From the NCBI GenBank assembly GCA_021300125.1, contig JAJTHX010000058.1, positions 1-9,695 of the forward strand: a DNA stretch of 9,695 nucleotides, given 5' to 3'. Position 1 is the first letter of the stretch. Every line of letters starts with the position of its first letter. Below, in pieces: positions 7,023 through 9,695 of the stretch. The DNA comes from Betaproteobacteria bacterium (lineage in GTDB: Bacteria > Pseudomonadota > Gammaproteobacteria > Burkholderiales > SG8-41). Below the pieces are notes generated by a model that worked only from the letters and a program-made list of their open reading frames with translations, was not told the DNA's origin and ran no database searches. Position numbers and translations under genes: made by a program.

Positions 7023-7637
7023 TCAGGGAATGCTGATGCCGTGCACACGCAGCAGGTCGGCGGTTTCGGCCAGCGGAAGGCCCATGATACCGGAGTAGCT
7101 GCCCTCGATCCGCGTGATGAACGCGGCGGCCATGCCCTGCACCGCATAGGCGCCGGCCTTGTCCAAAGGCTCCCCGCCGGCGATGTAACGGCGGATTTCG
7201 GCGGGGTCCAGCGCGCGAAACCACACCCGGGAAATGCTGAGCCTGGTCTCCAGCTGCCCGCCAAGGGCCACGGCCACTGCGGTCATGACATGATGGCTGG
7301 ATCCCGCCAGCCGGGAGAGCATCTGCGCGGCATCGGCGGCGTCGCGCGGCTTGCCGAAGATGTCGCCATCGCAGACCACCGTGGTGTCGGCTGCCAGCAC
7401 CGGCCGCAGCGGAGCATGGCGCGCAGCGGCAATGCCATTTCCCGCACGCGCCTTGTCCGTGGCCACGCGCAGCACGTAATCCTCGGCCGCCTCTGCCTGA
7501 TGCGGCGTCTCGTCGACATCGGCGGGCCGTCCCGCCCGTTCGCGCAGGGTCAGCAGTTCGAAGGAAACGCCGATCTGGCGCAGCAGTTCGCGGCGGCGCG
7601 GGCTTCGGGATGCAAGATAGATGCCGCGGTTGGCCAT
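7023..7637 (-). CDS. maf: Maf family nucleoside triphosphate pyrophosphatase (dTTP/UTP type)
   Basis: House-cleaning enzyme that hydrolyses non-canonical and pyrimidine nucleoside triphosphates to monophosphate and pyrophosphate, also linked to septum control. It has 204 residues. Seen: LASRSPRRRELL (8-19), VLAADTTV (80-87) with the conserved Asp84, GKPRDA (96-101), SSHHVMTAV (113-121), and GEPLDKAGAY (155-164) followed by GSYSGIMGLPLAET. These resemble E. coli YhdE (MafA, dTTP/UTP specific) more than YceF, which is an inference from the motifs. A GTG at 7640 directly precedes the ATG in frame. The ATG at 7637 is preferred because the Shine-Dalgarno AAGGA at 7642-7646 is too close to the GTG. 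It starts 9 bp after rlmH and ends 9 bp before rng. Confidence 0.96.
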   Translation of the reverse strand: MANRGIYLASRSPRRRELLRQIGVSFELLTLRERAGRPADVDETPHQAEAAEDYVLRVATDKARAGNGIAAARHAPLRPVLAADTTVVCDGDIFGKPRDAADAAQMLSRLAGSSHHVMTAVAVALGGQLETRLSISRVWFRALDPAEIRRYIAGGEPLDKAGAYAVQGMAAAFITRIEGSYSGIMGLPLAETADLLRVHGISIP

Positions 7638-7641
7638 CACG

Positions 7642-7646
7642 TCCTT
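7642..7646 (-). promoter_or_regulatory. Ribosome binding site of maf
   Basis: AAGGA on the minus strand lies just before the rlmH stop codon region and 4 nt upstream of the ATG at 7637. It leaves only 1 nt to the alternative GTG at 7640, so it decides for the ATG start. Confidence 0.6.
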
Positions 7647-8120
7647 TCAGTCCCTGTGATAGGGGTGACCGGAAAGCAGGCTGAATGCCCGGTAGAGCTG
7701 CTCGGCGAGTATCACCCGCACCAGACCGTGCGGCAGCGTCAGCGGCGACAGCGACCACAGCAGGCTGGCTCCCTGCTTGATGCGCGGTGACAGTCCGTCG
7801 GCACCGCCGATCACAAACGCAAGATCGCGCCCCTCGCCCCGCCATTGACCGAGCTGCCGGGCGAGCTCGCGCGTGGTCAGCTCCCGGCCGCGCTCATCCA
7901 GCACGATACGGATGGAGTCCCTGGGAAGCGCCTCCTCGATACGCCCGGCCTCGATTTCGAGCCAGCGTCCGGACTCGCCACCGCTTGCAGGGCGGGGCGC
8001 CGGCTTCAGTGCCCTTAACTGCAACGGCATCTCGCGCGGCATGCGCTTGGCGTAGTCGGCGAACGCGGCATCGACCCAGTCCGGCATGCGGTGGCCGACG
8101 GCGATGACCGTCAACTTCAC
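7647..8120 (-). CDS. rlmH: 23S rRNA (pseudouridine(1915)-N3)-methyltransferase RlmH
   Basis: SPOUT-class methyltransferase that uses S-adenosylmethionine to methylate N3 of pseudouridine 1915 in helix 69 of 23S rRNA, acting on assembled 70S ribosomes. It has 157 residues (E. coli 155). Seen: N-terminal strand KLTVIAVGHRMPDW, the SAM-binding FVIGGADGLS (102-111) of the trefoil knot, SLSPLTLPHGLVRVILAEQL (123-142), and the conserved C-terminal HPYHRD (152-157). The frame is open upstream but that extension is unlike the family. The start is taken as GTG 8120, giving the usual N-terminus and a four-base GTGA overlap with the rsfS stop, typical of translational coupling. No Shine-Dalgarno precedes it. 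The pairing of rsfS and rlmH is widely conserved and reflects shared ribosome function. Confidence 0.96.
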   Translation of the reverse strand: MKLTVIAVGHRMPDWVDAAFADYAKRMPREMPLQLRALKPAPRPASGGESGRWLEIEAGRIEEALPRDSIRIVLDERGRELTTRELARQLGQWRGEGRDLAFVIGGADGLSPRIKQGASLLWSLSPLTLPHGLVRVILAEQLYRAFSLLSGHPYHRD

Positions 8121-8497
8121 GCCGTGGCGCGGCCGGGCGTCTTGCGGGCTGCGGTCTTGCGCGCGGGACGTTTGGGCGGTGCGCCCCAGATTTCCTCGAG
8201 GTTGTAGTACTGGCGGATGGCAGGCTGCATGACATGCACCACCACGGCGCCGAGATCGACAAGAACCCATTCACCGGTCTGCGCGCCCTCCATGCCGTGA
8301 ACGTGACCGCCCGCCTTCTTGATTTCCTCACAGACGTTGTGGGCGAGCGCACGTACCTGGCGGTTGGAGTCGCCGCTGGCAATGATCACCTTGTCAAACA
8401 GCGCGGTCATCTTTTTGACATTGAAGGCGACGATGTCCCGCCCCTTGATGTCCTCCAGGGCTGCGACTGCGATCTTTGCGATTTTTTCTGGGCCCAT
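8117..8497 (-). CDS. rsfS: Ribosomal silencing factor RsfS (Iojap/YbeB family)
   Basis: Binds ribosomal protein uL14 on the 50S subunit and blocks joining with 30S, reducing translation in starvation. It has 126 residues from ATG 8497. Seen: IAVAALEDIKGRDIVAFNV (9-27), the FDKVIIASGDSNRQVRALA core (34-52), VHGMEGAQTGEWVLVDLG (67-84), VVVHVM (85-90) and YYNLEEIWG (97-105), all standard for the family. The final 20 or so residues form a Lys/Arg/Ala/Pro-rich tail (about 108-126, with ARKT twice) that E. coli YbeB lacks; it could help contact rRNA, which is a guess. An in-frame TTG at 8515 overlaps the nadD stop and would add six residues. The ATG is preferred for family length and the GAGGA at 8509-8513. 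Confidence 0.95.
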   Translation of the reverse strand: MGPEKIAKIAVAALEDIKGRDIVAFNVKKMTALFDKVIIASGDSNRQVRALAHNVCEEIKKAGGHVHGMEGAQTGEWVLVDLGAVVVHVMQPAIRQYYNLEEIWGAPPKRPARKTAARKTPGRATA

Positions 8498-8508
8498 GCG
8501 GGTGTTTT

Positions 8509-8513
8509 TCCTC
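8509..8513 (-). promoter_or_regulatory. Ribosome binding site of rsfS
   Basis: GAGGA overlaps the nadD stop codon on the minus strand, with 11 nt to the ATG at 8497, slightly long. The only alternative start, TTG 8515, has an AGGA touching it without spacing, so the ATG is more likely. Confidence 0.45.
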
Positions 8514-9168
8514 AATCCTGTGAATACAGGCCATGTTCCTGAATATATTGAATAACCGCATCGGGCAGCAAGTAACGCGTGGTGGCGCCACGGCGCAGCG
8601 AGTCCCGGATCAGCGTCGCCGAGATGTCAAGCGCGGCGATCGGCACTACAACGATGCCGCCTGCGGGCGCAGTATGCACTCCCAAAGGCTGCTGCATCAG
8701 CCGCGCCTGGTACTCGGCAGCCAGCGGCTGGGGCATTCGCATCTGCCAGGTATCCACCGGAAAACCCGGGCGATAGGCGACAGCGATGTGTGCAAGGTCG
8801 AACAACTGGTGCCAGCGGCTCCAGGTGGCCAGGTCAAGAAAGGCATCAGCCCCGGTGAGCAGCACCAGCGGTTGATCCGCTCCGGCCTGCTCGCGCAGTT
8901 CCTTCAGCGTGTCCACCGTGTATCCGGGACCGCTGCGGCGGAGTTCGCGCTCGTCCACGGTGAACAGTGAATTTTCCGCCACGGCCAGGCGCACCATCGC
9001 CAGCCGGTCCTCGGCGGTGGCGCCGGGCAACGCGCGGTGCGGCGGCGTGCCACTGGGGATGAAACGCACCTCGGACAGCCGCAGCTTGTCGGCTGCTTCC
9101 TGCGCCAGCCGCAGGTGCCCGTAATGCACGGGGTCAAAGGTGCCGCCCAGGATGCCGATGGCAGACAT
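8512..9168 (-). CDS. nadD: Nicotinate-nucleotide adenylyltransferase
   Basis: Transfers AMP from ATP to nicotinic acid mononucleotide, giving deamido-NAD, the common step of de novo and salvage NAD synthesis in the cytosol. It has 218 residues (E. coli 213). Seen: the nucleotidyltransferase signature GGTFDPVHYGH (8-18) with the HxGH-type motif, IPSGTPPHR (37-45), SGPGYTVDTL (79-88), LLTGADAF (103-110), and ISATLIRDSL (182-191) corresponding to the C-terminal ISSTxIR motif. The start at ATG 9168 gives the usual short lead into GILGGTF. No strong Shine-Dalgarno is present; the closest is AGG about 10 nt upstream. It is the first gene of the nadD-rsfS-rlmH-maf-rng-phospholipase D run, with 14 bp to rsfS. 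Upstream, a 99-bp gap with a large hairpin separates it from aceF on the same strand. Confidence 0.96.
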   Translation of the reverse strand: MSAIGILGGTFDPVHYGHLRLAQEAADKLRLSEVRFIPSGTPPHRALPGATAEDRLAMVRLAVAENSLFTVDERELRRSGPGYTVDTLKELREQAGADQPLVLLTGADAFLDLATWSRWHQLFDLAHIAVAYRPGFPVDTWQMRMPQPLAAEYQARLMQQPLGVHTAPAGGIVVVPIAALDISATLIRDSLRRGATTRYLLPDAVIQYIQEHGLYSQD

Positions 9169-9181
9169 TAACGGCAGCCTG

Positions 9182-9269
9182 GAGCGATCAATGATGGCTG
9201 ATGAGCGGCCGAAGCAACGGTACAGCGACTGTCTTCGGCACCGCGTTCATGGCTCATCATTCATCGCTC
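9182..9269. repeat. Large imperfect inverted repeat (hairpin) between aceF and nadD
   Basis: The left arm 9182-9214 and right arm 9233-9269 can pair around an 18-nt loop (9215-9232). The outer stem pairs 9182-9196 with 9255-9269 at 14 of 15 positions. The middle is mismatched and bulged. The inner stem GCCGAAG (9208-9214) pairs perfectly with CTTCGGC (9233-9239). The right arm runs into the last two bases of the aceF stop codon, so in the aceF transcript the stem starts at the stop. No T-run follows on the minus strand, so it is not a classical intrinsic terminator. A 3' mRNA-stabilising or attenuating structure, or a dispersed palindromic repeat, is more likely. Confidence 0.8.
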
Positions 9270-9695
9270 AGAGGACCAGCCTCCGTATGTCCGACAGCAC
9301 GGTGGTCAGGTAGGTGCTGAAGCGGGCGCCCAGTGCGCCGTCGATAACGCGGTGATCGTAGGACAGCGATAGCGGCAGCATCAGCCGCGGCGCAAACTCG
9401 CGCCCGTTCCAGACCGGTTTGATCGCAGACTTGCTGACACCAAGGATAGCCACTTCCGGCGCGTTGATGATCGGCGTGAAATGGGAGCCGCCAATGCCGC
9501 CGAGGCTGGAAATCGAAAAACAGCCGCCCTGAAGGTCGGCGGGGGAAACCTTGCCGTCGCGCATGCGCGCACTGACGTCGGCCAGTTCCTTCGCGATTTC
9601 GACCAGGCCCTTCTTGTCGACGTCGCGGATCACCGGGACCACCAGGCCGTTCGGTGTATCCACCGCCACGCCGATGTGGAAGTAGTTCTTCAGGA
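9268..9695 (-). CDS. aceF: Dihydrolipoamide acetyltransferase (E2) of pyruvate dehydrogenase, C-terminal part
   Basis: E2 core of the pyruvate dehydrogenase complex, transferring acetyl groups from lipoyl-lysine to CoA. Only the last 141 residues are in the window; the frame is open at the right edge, so the lipoyl and E1/E3-binding domains are not visible. Seen: [81 protein letters not shown] with the catalytic His and Asp-Gly of the HxxxDG site, and the end SDIRRLVL. This tail is very close to that of E. coli AceF (ending SDIRRLVM) and distinguishes it from the 2-oxoglutarate dehydrogenase E2. The stop is at 9268-9270. The E3 gene lpd often follows aceF, but here nadD comes next after 99 bp. 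Confidence 0.95.
   Translation of the reverse strand, partial: LKNYFHIGVAVDTPNGLVVPVIRDVDKKGLVEIAKELADVSARMRDGKVSPADLQGGCFSISSLGGIGGSHFTPIINAPEVAILGVSKSAIKPVWNGREFAPRLMLPLSLSYDHRVIDGALGARFSTYLTTVLSDIRRLVL

Noticed and set aside
6621..7790. A 389-codon plus-strand open frame across rng and maf, and a 335-codon minus-strand frame at 6838-7845
   Set aside because: Both overlap rng, maf and rlmH, whose catalytic motifs are intact, in other frames; the predicted proteins look like shadow translations.
8121..8270. Upstream extension of the rlmH frame to an ATG at 8270
   Set aside because: It would add 50 residues unlike the family and overlap rsfS heavily. GTG 8120 gives the typical length and N-terminus.
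9182..9269. Hairpin as a classical intrinsic terminator or a MITE-type mobile element
   Set aside because: There is no T-run after the stem on either strand, and no target-site duplication at the flanks. Kept as an unexplained inverted repeat instead.
1..9695. Defence system, mobile element, CRISPR array, toxin-antitoxin pair or novel multi-gene system
   Set aside because: All coding space is filled by intact, well-known housekeeping and pilus genes; no integrase, transposase, regularly spaced repeats or unknown gene of appreciable size remains.

Overview
This is a GC-rich, gene-dense stretch of a proteobacterial chromosome. Gene order and protein sequence point to a betaproteobacterium, perhaps near Rhodocyclales or Nitrosomonadales. 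The evidence is pilT/pilU divergent from yggS-proC-yggT, a nadD-rsfS-rlmH-maf-rng cluster, and an AceF C-terminus close to the E. coli form. The taxon is an inference; there is no rRNA or other marker in the window.

Layout: (1) 1-1810, minus strand: pilT followed by pilU (cut by the left edge), the paired retraction ATPases of type IV pili. (2) 1811-1922: a divergent intergenic region with an 18-bp tandem repeat and a TATAAT. (3) 1923-4094, plus strand: yggS (PLP homeostasis), proC (last step of proline synthesis) and yggT (membrane protein), closely packed. (4) 4104-9168, minus strand, transcribed nadD > rsfS > rlmH > maf > rng > a ClsB-like phospholipase D gene. Gaps are 9-14 bp, with one 4-bp overlap, so this is very likely one operon. 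It joins NAD synthesis, ribosome silencing and 23S rRNA methylation, nucleotide sanitation, RNase G, and probably cardiolipin synthesis at the promoter-distal end. (5) 9169-9267: a 99-bp gap carrying most of a large imperfect hairpin. (6) 9268-9695, minus strand: the C-terminal end of aceF (pyruvate dehydrogenase E2), cut by the right edge.

Almost every base is accounted for by conserved housekeeping or pilus genes. All complete genes look intact, with family-typical lengths and catalytic residues. I see no insertion sequence, prophage, CRISPR array, tRNA or rRNA, defence locus or toxin-antitoxin pair, and no evidence for an undescribed multi-gene system. The points most worth a second look are the hairpin that begins on the aceF stop codon, the tandem repeat with operator-like symmetry between pilT and yggS, and the phospholipase D gene attached to the rng operon.
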